Assembly: GCF_001949145.1 (NCBI RefSeq)
Contig: NW_019091404.1
Span: 1,324,191 to 1,388,190, forward strand
Length of the DNA stretch: 64,000 nucleotides
Direction: 5' to 3'
Source: Acanthaster planci
Taxonomy: Eukaryota; Echinodermata; Asteroidea; Valvatida; Acanthasteridae
The translations under genes and the position numbers were made by a program. Position 1 is the first letter of the stretch. Each line of letters opens with the position of its first letter. The notes under the pieces are model-generated. The model made no database searches. It saw nothing but the letters and a program-made list of their open reading frames with translations, and was not told where the DNA came from. Below, piece by piece: positions 1-12,600 of the stretch.

Positions 1-148
1 CACCTCCTTCTATTACACTGGCGAGGCAGAGCACTAGCGTAAACACCAGCATCAGTGTGTTAGAAAATTGTCGGGTGACTTGTGAGAGCAGTCCGCAAAC
101 GGATGCAAGAGTAGAACACATGATTACCTGCAAACAATATTTCCAAAT

Positions 149-413
149 AGGTCACTTGGGAGACATTTTATGGTAATTTTTCAACATTAGGAGACATCGG
201 TCATTAGATAGACATTTCAATGTCTCCCTAATGCTCCAGCTACCAAAAGGAGGAAAATATTTACCGTCCAAATTTTGAGAGATGATAGATTAGGATCTAA
301 AAGGAAAACATGCAAAGTTTGGTTAAGATCGGATTAGGGAATATTGAAGTATGGGACGGTAAAGTTTGAAATATTTTGTGCACGCTCCTATGGGAATGTC
401 TTCCAAGTGACCC
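149..413. mobile_element. MITE family A, copy 1
   Basis: About 265 bp, with terminal inverted repeats GGTCACTTGGGAGACATT and (reverse complement of the end) GGTCACTTGGAAGACATT. It lacks any coding frame. Internal GAGACAT and ATGTCTCC motifs recur. A related copy lies inverted at 63126. Confidence 0.75.
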
Positions 414-1359
414 ATTTTAGCTAATTATAATTCCCATAATTATACATGTATCAAAATATATACTAGGGTGCATATTATACCATACTGGATACAAATAATG
501 CAACTTCATTTCGTCCATTTTTCTGGCAATATTCAATGCAGTATCCCACGTTATCCCTAAATTGTTCAACGTACAAGACCAGAGATGCGGAATGTAGTAC
601 TGCTATTACAGAAAATTACAAGCACACTGTCACTGCGGTTATTGCGGTGCAACCACTCACGCAAAATAGAATATCTAATTAGCCAGAGTAGCGGTTTATA
701 TACTCCCAGCGATTCTATTTCCAGGATAGAGCTTCTACCCCTAGATATAAACAAGTTCGAGTCAAAAAGTCCGTCATCCCTGGATGGAGACAGAACTGAA
801 CGCAGCGCAGATGTCGACACGCATTTTTGTGCGCCGTAGCTATTTTCGATGTAGGTGCGCAGTTTGGAAGGGCGCATCTCCGAGTCAATCCCTGGAGGTA
901 GGATTATTTGCATAAGCCAAATCTAAAAAAAAATACTCATTGGAAAAAGTGGCTTTTAAACGGCCGGCCATATTTCCATCAACACACACCACAATACCAT
1001 TACAAGCAATTTTACGGGGAAAATCAAACGATCGATACATGTACCAGTTATAAAAGGACTGTATAAAGAGGTCAGTAGGGTGAGAACGGTGATGAAATAC
1101 CGTCAGCCGCCAGTAATCAAACAAGGGACGCACAGGCTCCTCCGAAAAGGGAAATTAATTTGTCAACTGTAACTTGTAATCTGAAATAATATTATTGCGT
1201 TCAGTAATTACTGTCACTCTTTACAACGCCCGTTTCAATATTTTCCCTTATTTACATATAGCTTGGCTTAGTTCTGATAGCTATAGGCCACACCGGTAAT
1301 AAATCCAACGTACCATATAAAACCTTGACAAACCTGGGTTTCGTGGGTTCTCAATAAGA

Positions 1360-1650
1360 TGGACAACCAGGGAGTCAGGTTGGTACAGTTTCTACTTTCC
1401 TGGCCTTCCACCTCTGCGGTCCGAGTTCGATTCCTGGCTTGGTCTAAGTGGATTGGGTTTTCAGTCCCTATACCTGATTTGGTGGGTTTTACCCGGAATA
1501 TTCTTCTGGATTTTTCCGCCCACCTCTAAACTGTAACTGCTTCTCACTGTCTCCTCTCTATGTACAGGTTTCTTCAGGCTTGCGACTACAGTGCTTAAAA
1601 AGCTCCTGAGGAATCCTGGGTGTCATTACCAGAAATAAATAAATAATAGT
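1360..1650 (+). mobile_element. tRNA-derived SINE-like element
   Basis: Has a pol III B box (GAGTTCGATTCC at 1423-1434), an A-box-like TTGGTACAGTTT about 44 bp upstream, and a 3' AAAT-repeat tail (about 1632-1648). This is the layout of a tRNA-related SINE. The 5' edge is uncertain. Confidence 0.65.
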
Positions 1651-4600
1651 TATAAAATATTTTAAAAATACAAAAAATACAAGACGTGTGTTCCTCAGTG
1701 TCAGATTTCAATTGGGGGGGTTGCGTTTCGATATTTCAAGCTTTGGTTTCAACCCCCTTGACAAGCGCAAAGAGTATAGAATGTCTGTGTGTGATGATGC
1801 ATGCTAAAGTGCTGCATCACCGTAGACGGTGTAGACCCGCCCTAGTGAAAAGCCTCCTACACGGCCGATGGAGAGATGGCAAATGCGCGTAGGCACTGGA
1901 TACGGTCAGTCGATCAAGAGACTGGTTGATGGGAACCGTGCAACCACCGTACAGTCCAATGTCCACGTCGGACCTTTTGACCTGGTCACTTGGTTTGGTC
2001 ACAGACGACGCCTCCCTGCGCTGATAGCAACTACACGTACAGGTTAAAGACGACGATCATTCCATGAAAATGCCAAAGACGACAATTCCCTCAGTCGGCA
2101 AAATATACTACCTTCTTGTAAGTCACATTAAGCTGTTTCCATGGTAACCTCCTGACACGCTCTTACGTTGACTTGTTTCAACATATTTGAGTCTCCATGA
2201 CTGCAATTTGGAAATAAACATGCCACCATGATTGCATACTCCACGATTATGATCACTGTTCCCTGTTTCAATCAGTTAGTTCGATGTGAATAGTTCATGT
2301 ATTGCTCTGAATGATTTTGATGCTTGTCAGTCTACCGGAACCCTCATCCTCTCAGTTTTCATCGCAAGATGTGATATTAAATTCATTGGGGAGGTCTTTG
2401 CCACAAAAATCAACCCCCAATCGAAATCAATTAGATTAGAAACTCTCGCAGTCGAAGCCACAAGAGAGAAAAAAAACCACTAATTTAATTGATGAGACAG
2501 CCAGCCGGTATGGTACTGACGCAGTAGTTATGCAGAAGTAGGTCAGCTGCAAAGAGGTTCAAAATATTGTTACCAAGCTGGTTTTACGCAGTGCTGTTGT
2601 GCGAGATCTTTGCTCGTATGTCATTTTGACAGAGTGTGTAAACACCCTTTTACGGATTTTCTACAGGGCGCACGTAAATGCAGATCACGGTGAATGAAGG
2701 AAACACCAAATAAGACTCTGACGAAGGGTTTCACCGACGACACGCTCTCCAATCCATCTCACCTTTAAATGCATTTAGTTGCTCATGTAAAGGCCATTCC
2801 GATTTGACTCTTTCTTTCTCAGCTGTGCAAGAAAAAACGATTGGTTGTAGGTCGTCGAACTCAAATCATTCATAATGGACAAAATGGAGACACCAAGCAC
2901 ACCGATGGCCCACACACTGGGCTTTAAGCCAGAGACCACATGTTTCTTCACGTTTACCTGATTCGTCTTAAAAAACAACCTACAACAGAGGCTGAAAATT
3001 GACCCTTGATGACACGCTCCAAGAACACTTGAATAGAAAAATAAACGTGAAAAAGTTCCAGAATTTGCCTTTCCCCGTCCATTTTAAATACTTCTTCAAC
3101 AAATCTACTCCGAGAGAGGCTTTTGGTAATAAGCATAGTAATTTCTAGCAACTGAAAAACTGCCTGACCTAAAAGAGAAATATTGTGCCAAACTCTGACC
3201 TCTCACTTCTGGAAATGTAAAATAAACAATAACCAGTGCAATTCGATTTACTCCGAAATAGATACAAAGCAACGAAAACTTTTTTTTTATTATAAAACGT
3301 GAAAGGGTGGCCCCACGCAAAATGTGCACATGGCGGGCCGTGTGATTGTTCCGGAAGCTCGCCTCGTGACGTGTCTTGTAAGCTCCATGGTGGGAAGTAG
3401 TCTTTCGCCCCCCAAGCGAAATTGGTTAAATCACGAAATTACCCAACGTCATTGTTCGGCTAGAGGAATGATCGAATTCAGTGCTAATTTATCCTCATTC
3501 TTCATTAATGACACGAAGCAGACCTCCGCGTCTTCAGTCACACACGAAAGAGATCCCTGCTTATCTATAATGACAATACCAGGAACCCAATCAACCATAA
3601 ATTCTGAATACTATTCACCAGACTGAATATTGCACTCCTCCCATTATGTATGACCATAGCCAAACCTTGTCTATTCAAGGATGACTGATACATGTTACCA
3701 CCCAGTCTGTTTTTGTACTGGTAGGGGGACTGTATACATGTATACCATGGGCACGGAGAGCGTTTAACTGAGCAACCTTTCCCCGCATAAATCTCCAACA
3801 AACGTGAACTGAATCAGTATTTTATACGATACAAAATGGCACGCGTCGCCAGGTATGTAAATGGCGCGGCTGCAGATGACATCAGACACGAGCATCCCTT
3901 CCTCTATGATAATAGTGCCCGCAGCTATGACAACCGTTCTGTGTCACATGCCAGGGTTTTGTTATCTTCATAATATGTACACGTTTTACTTCTTGCAACC
4001 AAGGTTGGCGAAATCGTCGGTTCTGTGAGACGCAGAACGTCCACGCCAATTCCGCCAATATTTGCTTTCAACATCTTTATCTAAATTTACAGCAGCACTT
4101 CTGTTGTCGCTGCAGGTAGCCATTACAAGTACTTATTTTGAATAAACATCTGATACAACTCCCTTGCTTTCCAATAATCATCCACCCGGTGTTATTGTCT
4201 ATGGTATACCAGCTGAAGAAATTGAAAAAGAGAAAATGTTGTCTATCACTCATCTTTATGTGAATATACTGCGTAGGAAATTTTCGTTTGCATCATATTG
4301 AACACACATGCTCGGCAAGAAACAAAGAACAATGGACCGGGTTTACCTATTGTAATTGTAATTACGTCTTCTCCAGACTCTAAAACAAACATCTGAACGA
4401 AAAAATGTAAAGCAACCTCCCTACGTTCCTGGGCACAACATCAAACACACATTGTTGCATCTCGGTACACTATCTTGCCACTACACAAATACGTTGGTAT
4501 TTACCGTACACTTACGCACCGCAGTCGGCCCAGTTCGTTTGACAACGGCGGCAAAGGTTTGCAGAGAGTAGACGGCAAGGGAACGCCGATGCCTACAAAC

Positions 4601-7600
4601 CATAAGCCCGTTCAGTTGTCGGTGTTCTTCAAGACCTGAATCTTATTTAGCGAGACCCGCAGTGGAAATCGAGGCCTTTTGTCAGTCAACCCGTCAGACC
4701 GCGATGTGTAATCGTAGATTGCGTGTGCGCTCCGCGCCAGCATGTTACCGGTTGGCATTCTGAGCACTGCGCGGGGCTTGGGACTCGATGGTGTGCCTTG
4801 TAATAAAAATGAAAATGACTTTCGAGTTGACTGGGCAATTAGACTTGTAACAGTCGCTTGCTGTCAGTGAATCGTGAAAGGATGTATGGCGGAGACATTT
4901 TGAATGTTAGTCTGCTCCGTTTTAATTTGCATGGCATTCTCACACGCACTGTTTTGTTGAATAAATGCGTACGCAGAGGTGTAGGCCTATCTAAATTTCC
5001 CCTTCCTCAGAACATCCGATACACCATGTGATGAATTTAATACAGTCATATATCACTCACCATAACATTTTCTCGAAGGATATGGATATGTTTTGACTAC
5101 CGTTATCTCGAGGCTGTTTAAAAACGTACTCTTTACCTTCCAGAAATTTAATTTAATTCCTTTAATTTGCATCATTACTGCTTCACCGATCCCCTCCCCA
5201 CGCAACCATGTCTGGTACGAACGCATTCTTTAGAACAAAAATGCTCCATAGGCTTGAATCATTCAAACACATTCAAGTCTGTTTGACATTCAAATACCAA
5301 GCCCTAATTAGCTGGGGGAGCACGCCGCGGTGTTCACGTCGGCTTGACATTTTGGCGTTCCGTGTACCGTTGAGAATCCCGAAATAGTAGGCAGAGATGA
5401 CCTGTGGCGTGCAGACAGGATTCGGGTCAGAACTCCAAAGGAATTCCCCAAGCGTGAAAACAATATCCTAGGATTACTTCAATCATGACAGCCACCCCCC
5501 GAAGGATCATGCTTTCAAAAGATTAAGTATACGGTCGCTGTTGTATATTTTAAGTCGCCTTAGCTTAAAAAAATTGTCACTTAAGAGTTTACTTTTTTAC
5601 TGTGTGTTAAACTGCTATCTGATACACAGGAAATAGCTTTTCGATCTAGACGAGGTCCGATTGTTGCCGTCATTGGAGATGTGAATGTCCTGTTTGTTGT
5701 CGCTCGTACATAGGAAAAGAAGATGACTCGTACTTTAAATAGAGGGCGTTCTTCCTTAATTAGCATAAACAGTCTGACGTCGAGGCTGTGCCTTTAATTT
5801 AAGGGATCAGTAAAAATGCTCTTTGCTAATGCACAGCCTGGTTAAGTGAGGTATTTACGGAGGCTTTAAAGGCTAAACTCATTAAGTACTCTGTCCGTGT
5901 ACGTCCTTCACCTAGTGACCCTAAGAATCTTCTTAGTTTAGGCTGGTTCATATATTGGTGCGAAAGAACACGAACGTGAATTTGCAGATCAAATACTCGC
6001 ATTGCGATTTCGCAAAAGTTGTACATAATTATTTCAACTCGAGCAGAATTTCGCCACAAAATCTTTCGTGACGTCATATTCGCTACGCTTTCGAATTCGC
6101 CCGTAGTATGCCTCTATTTCCCGTTCATATTGGAAAGCGGATCGCCATTTGGGGCTTTAGTTTTCTCGAGCCGACAGTCACAAAATTGGTGAATCTTTTG
6201 CCCAGGCACGCATCAACGGGAGGTCAAGTGAGTGATAGGGACGAGTTGACTGTGACTTGCGCAGGTTCCAAGCGATCAAGTACGGCCTCGTCGAGGCTAC
6301 GGCTCATCGAGCGCGCCTCCTACGTCTGCTCCCTGGAGACTGCGGCTCAACCCGGCCTGTAGAGCCATTAGTCGGGCACAAATGAAAACGCCGGTTAAGG
6401 TTGTAATTATGCATTGTGCCACGCGCGCGGTAAAATGCTCTGTCTGCCGAGTCTGGTCCAAGCTTTTATGTTTATGACTCTGCAGTTTGGTTGGTTCGAC
6501 CCTGCTGAGGTATAATGTACTCATTTCAATGCAAATTGCGTATTACCAAATGCAGTTTCCGACGTACCGTGAACATTAAGCTCAGCTTGTTTTCATTCAT
6601 ATTAATATGTATTATTATGTTCAATCCAAATAAGATAAGTACTTTTTTTTCGTTAAAAGTGACAAGTCGAAATTTTTTTTCTATTCTTAGAAAATCCTTT
6701 CGTCAAGACAATTTTGTCCTGCAAGGCACTACTTTATTGTGACCAAAAAAAGAACAAGAAAACAGAAAAGGAAAAATTTCGCCCCTCACACAATTACCCG
6801 TAACAAAGTTTTGAAGAAATGGTGGCCATTACTACTGTCGATGTCCAAACGAGCTTCATAACACCAGAAACAATAAACAGTGGAACCTACTCATCAAAGA
6901 ATGTAGATATGTATTTGTTCACAGAGCTGTTGGAGGCAGCACCATTCCGCCATTTTCACTGAGGAGTGGCAGGTTCTTATAATTGCTCTAAAATCGTAAA
7001 TAATAGAGGCTTTAAATGCACCACGTTTTAAAAGCAGGCAGATTGTCTAAATTATGTTTCAGTTCGTTCCAGCGAGCTCATAAAAGAAAGGAAGGCCCAT
7101 CCCTCGTTCGGAAATGGAAAAAATTAGAGGGCGCTGTTCTAGTTTAGAGAAGCTGTTCTATGGAAAAAAAATCTTGCAAGAGACGGGCATTTACAGATAT
7201 GAAAACAGATCTCCCTTTTTGGAGTTACACTTCTTGGGACAGGATGGGCTACCGCATGAGCTGTTGACCAAAATGACAGCAGGTTACAGAACTTAAATAA
7301 AGAGGATAGCCGGGGCCTCATCCTCGATTTATCTTTCGACCCTTGACCTGTGACGTCACCCCGTAGATTGTCCTCTGATATCATCAATCTAATCCTAAAT
7401 GTAATCCCCGTTTGATCTTGATCTTCCTCCAAAAACGAAGGTCAATTTACGCCACCTACTCTGCTAATAACAGATTAATCACCTCAGGAAATGACCACGG
7501 CTTTCCCGAGACCATACAAGAGGTCTCCGTACATTCTCCACGAATCTCGACCGAGAATCAAAAATTTGTTCATGATCCTCACACTGTTTGATTAAATCGA

Positions 7601-8111
7601 ACTTGCTGCATGAATAAATCAAAACCACGGTTCTACGAGCCCCAGAACAGGCTTCTTATCATACGAGCCTCGTGCTCCCGCAACATCCTCCGGGAAGCTA
7701 GCCTGCCTCGGCGGCCCGGGACACCGAGTGGACTGTGCCTTTCCGAGTGGCGAATCTGCACATGACCCCTGGGGAGCAGGAACTTGCAAATCAGAAATGT
7801 GAACCGTAAGAAAAGCCCCGGGAATCACTATCGGGCAGGAGCTCCTCTGGGAAAGAAAGAGGCGGTAATGTATGGCATGGGGTCCAACTGTTTTAATGAA
7901 GGGCGCCCTCGGGGATCCTCGTCGCCGTTTCAGGCCTATCGGTTCACAAGACTGCAACTCATTCCCACGTACAACGACTGTTTTATTTCTTTAAATGAAT
8001 GACTGGTAGTAGTTATACATTCTTAAAACGTACGAGCTCAATGTAACACTTGACATATTTTTTTATCCTTCCCGTTTTGGACTAAAGTAACATGTTGACA
8101 GAAAAGCCGTT

Positions 8112-8128
8112 ACACACACACACACACA
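8112..8128. repeat. (AC)n microsatellite
   Basis: Uninterrupted AC dinucleotides, about 8 units. Confidence 0.9.
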
Positions 8129-9544
8129 GGTTTCAAACAATAAAAATATATCACTTTCTCAATGAAACACAGTAATACTTACATAAATATATCCCATCTT
8201 CTGATGTCACCATTTATACCTTTATGTACAGCCACTATAAGTACGATTAAACGCTGATATTCTCAGAACGAAGAGCAGATTTTTCTACAAGCTAAAACCA
8301 CACTAGAATTTTTAACACACTGCGCCACCAAGAGTTTTCATACCGTAAACATTCTGTAATGCCACAAAACTACACCTTTAAAAATTGAATCATTTACTCA
8401 CGTTTGCTTGAAAAGAGCACGTAGAACGTGCAGCCAGGCCTCCCTAATAACTCTTGGTAACGTGCTGTCGTTTGAATCGTTCGAATTAGAAGCAAACTCC
8501 TTTTAACTCGAATCACGACAATACTTTATCAGCATGTCTTTATAGTAACACACTGTTGCACACTGAAGGATATTTCATTCCAAACGACAAACAACAGCCA
8601 AATCCGGCATGAGAATTTACTGGCGTCTGGAAGGCTGATGGAATCTTTACTTTCAGCGTGCTCATTCTGCTCACAATCAGCAACACCCGGTGCGTGGCTC
8701 GACGCGTGAGCAGTACCGTGATCGGACAAAGATCGCACCAGTACAATCTTTGCACACTGTAAGCTACCAAAGTACGACATGTAGGCCTAACCACAGCAAG
8801 AGACAAAAATATCACATCAATACCTTTACGCATAATCAGACGAGACGCAGACATCCACTAATGGTCTGTTATTGATCCACTGACTCCTGCACCCACCCTA
8901 CTCAACTTGACATTTGAGGAGTTGCGTGTGGTACGGCATACTAAATGCTTAATTTTGAAGGGATTACTGATGAAGTCATTCCCTATTGAAGGCAGTCCTC
9001 GTGACACTAGTCATGGGCTAAAAGCAGCATGTCCTTTAGAGTCACCCGCATGTTGATTTTTGTACTGGGCTCAAACTTTCAATGTTCTAGAACGCACTGT
9101 TTAGTCTCGAATTAAACAAGACATTCAAAGTCATTTTCCACTTGGCATTATTTTTTGCTATCTGCAATTTTTTTTTCAAGAGAGAGATACAGTTTTAAGT
9201 GTGATAAGATTTTTTCTGACAAAAACAATATCCCGTCTTTACATTTTTCCTCTGTTGTAAATTCCAGGTCATAATTCACGAGAGTGTTAATCTCATGCAA
9301 ACTATAGTAGCGTCACACAGAGATTGGAAATGGTTCACGTCTTAAAACACAGTCAAGCAAACGAATTCAGCGGATTTCTTCTAACAGCTGGAGTAGTTTT
9401 TCTGTCCTAATTTTTGCTAATAACAATTATTTTCTGTTTGAAAGCTTGCAGCTAGTCTGTTATTGAAACAAAGGTTAAATATGCAATGAGCCTGTAAGTT
9501 ATAGACATTTTCACGCCTACACCAATCATGTTAATTAAACTACA

Positions 9545-9696
9545 CTACTGTTCTTTGGCCGGTTCATCTGCCTGACTGTCGACAACGGCGCCCTCATCAT
9601 TTGCGTCTTCGGACATGGTCGTAGAGGGCGCTTCTTCTTTCCTTTTCTCATTCTCAACGCTGTGGCGTATTCCGTATGCAAAGTAAATGCTGAGTC
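9545..9696 (-). CDS. SLC7A/CAT-like coding exon 4 (aa 607-656, stop)
   Basis: Acceptor catcag at 9697-9702. Encodes the end of the last helix ([11 protein letters not shown]) and a cytoplasmic tail rich in Glu, Asp and Ala. The stop TAG is at 9545-9547. Confidence 0.9.
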
Positions 9697-12600
9697 CTGA
9701 TGGAAAATTTGAAAAAAAATCCAGAGTTAACGTTTTGAACAGTATGTTGATGAAAGTCAGTCTTTACGTAGACGCTAACCATAGTTTACATTAATGGACA
9801 TTTTGTTTTGTTTGTATCCACAATGACACCTTCTGCAACGATGTGAGTAACCTGAGAAAATACTCCTCAGCAAATCTGCTTACGAAGTAACACTAAAAAA
9901 TAAGCTTAGAAGTAGTCATAAGAGAAAATACATACATGTATTATGCAGTCAGAAATTACTGTTATCAGTACTTATGCAATTCGGATACACTTGTAATTGT
10001 TACTTTACATTTAATTAAACATGAGTTTTGGATTGCCAACAGAGGACACTGTGCATGCTTATTACATAGAGCATCCAAGTCGGCGTCTTTTGGAGATGTA
10101 GTATCCGCTCCGAGCGTAACAGAAAAGGGCGGGTTTCCTTGGTACTCATCGCACAGGCGCGCGTTTATAATGGAGATCAATGGTGCGTTAGACGCGGAGT
10201 ACGCTGAGTACGCATAACGAATTTATTCCTTAATGTATGGTCTCTGCGTACACGCAGAACGCGTGCAAGAACCCGCTTGGAAAACTTACTACAATCTGTC
10301 TTTCTTTTGCCGCTTGGGGGTGCACTTCACCTCGGGGCGGATACCCAGCCAACTTGTACCTACCTACAACAAGCCAAACGACTAGACGAACCCACGTTGC
10401 ACCAGACAGCTTAAACATCAGGTAGGTGTTGCACAAAAGAGCTACCAATGGAAGGAAGGGCACGAAGGGCGTCTTGAAGTAGAGCTCCATTTGATTCTGA
10501 GGCTGGGTTTCTATAACAACGGCCAGGCACACAATGGCAGCAAGGAACAGGCAGAGGAGGGTGATCGACCACCACTCAATGCGGGATATACTGTCCAGAC
10601 CGAAGGCCAAGAGGGCGCTCAGGCTACAAAATAGGACCACCAAGATGGCGAAGGCTATCGCCACAACCATATAAGTCTTGAGCGTTGGAGGCGCCTTGGA
10701 CTTTCTCTTCTCGGCCTCGCCCAGATCCCTGGCCCCATTTTGGAGCACGTTGTATCCCGATCTGGTTGAGGGTTCGTCGGGCTTACCGGCTGAAGGGTCG
10801 TCTGGGGCGATTACGCTGTCGTCAGGAGCAGCAGCATCTGTGTATTTGATGTACTTTCCCACGGATTTCTCCACAAGTGATATAGACTCCTCGGTCGCAC
10901 CCTTCTTCGACAACTTGGTAATCTCCTTCACCTCGTCTTTGCTCAGACCGACCGTCTTCGGGTGGTACCTCAGCAGCAGCACGCTGGCGGCTACCAGACT
11001 GTAGGATAGCAAGGTACCTATGGACATCATCTCCACGAGCTGCTCCAGGTTGAATATCAGGGCCATGACGGAGGTCACGATACCAGACACTATCGCAGCG
11101 AGAACGGGCACGTCCGTCTTGGCGTTGACGCGGGCCAGGAACCTGAATAGCAGGCCGTCCTTGGCCATGGCGTAGATAATCCTCGGTAGCGGGAAGATGG
11201 AGCCCAGCATGGCGGAGGACAGGCCCAGCAGGGACCCAATCGCCACAATGTACCGACCGGCTGGCATTCCTCGTTGCTGGAACACCTCGGCCAATGGAGC
11301 GAAAGGGGACAGGAGATCATAGGGCATCATCAGGGTCAAGATGGCAGACACGCTGATATAGCACACCATGCAGATCAGGAGTGTGAGTGTGATCGCTATG
11401 GGAATGGCACGGCTGGGATTCTTGGCCTCCTCTCCAGACGTCGCGATGGCGTCAAACCCAACATAGGCGTAGAAACAGGTGGCGGCTCCAGCAAACACCT
11501 GTCCAAAAGGATATCAAAACAAAATGTTTATCGAACTCAAACGGTATCCACGCTGTCCACATCAGTACATGTTAGAATCACTACATAGAAACATGTGTTC
11601 CTTCCTCCATGCACAAACCTAAAGACGTACCCCCAACACGATTATAAAAGATCTGTTAACAAAATCACCCACTTGATGTTATGGGTTCCCACATAAGATG
11701 CGGCCCCTGCACACAGATATGAATCCTGATCATAACACATTCAAGGGACGCCGAATTTTTGACTATATAATTGTGGTGTTCCACTAAGGAAGCTACCTTT
11801 AAAAATAGTCACTATCGTGTATAATACAGTAAACGATTGGCACGATGCGCTTTAATACACACGTGCTTGGTCTCTTGTACTGTCAGATTCATGCTCATTG
11901 TACAGCAAACGCGAACGCCAATATTACGATTGGAAACCCGAGAGGCGAAACTCTCGATAACTTCTGTGATTTCGCCAAGTGATATTAACAGGTTTTATAA
12001 GTGATGTAAAGCCCAAAGTTCTCCGGACAGTACCCACCCCTGAGGCACCGTAGGGGAAGAAGCCCTTGCCGGTCCAATTCTCTCCCTCCACGTAGAAGGC
12101 GCCAGCCACGATGACGAACAAGATGACCAGGAGATTGACTCCCGTCAACGCCATCATGACCACGGTGGACATTTTGGCGCCCACGGCCACGATGAAGGTC
12201 AACACGATCAGCAGCGCGAAGGCCAGGACGTCTGGGTAGTCTCCGAACCAGGGGGAGTCGAAGCTGCCCATGTGCGTCTTGATGGAGGTGCTGATGGTCC
12301 CGTTGACTATGGAGTCCAGGTACTGAGACCACGCCTTACCGACCGTTGCCGCGGCGATGATGTTATCCATGATCATGCTCCAGCCAATTACGAAGGCCAG
12401 GAACTCCCCGACGGTGACGTAGGAGTAGATGTAGGCGGAGCCTGCCTTGGGTACGCGGGCCCCAAACTCAGCATAACACAAACCTGGAAGAAGGACAAAA
12501 AGAATAGTCAACACTTCGGCTACCTCTAACGCGAACAGGCTGTATCTGTATACGAAACTGAATGGGGCCGTATTTGAAGGAGACGAACGGGGCTCATTTT

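Larger units (their letters stand above)
414..9544. other. Intergenic region 3' of the SLC7A gene
   Basis: No coding region recognised apart from the SINE at 1360-1650. All open frames are under 120 codons and show no family resemblance. A short (AC)n run lies at 8112-8128. The transporter's 3'UTR must extend into the upper end of this stretch. Confidence 0.5.

Noticed and set aside
7619-7957. 112-codon minus-strand frame
   Set aside because: No recognisable domain and no supporting splice sites.
10678-11004. 108-codon plus-strand frame
   Set aside because: Antisense shadow of SLC7A exon 3.
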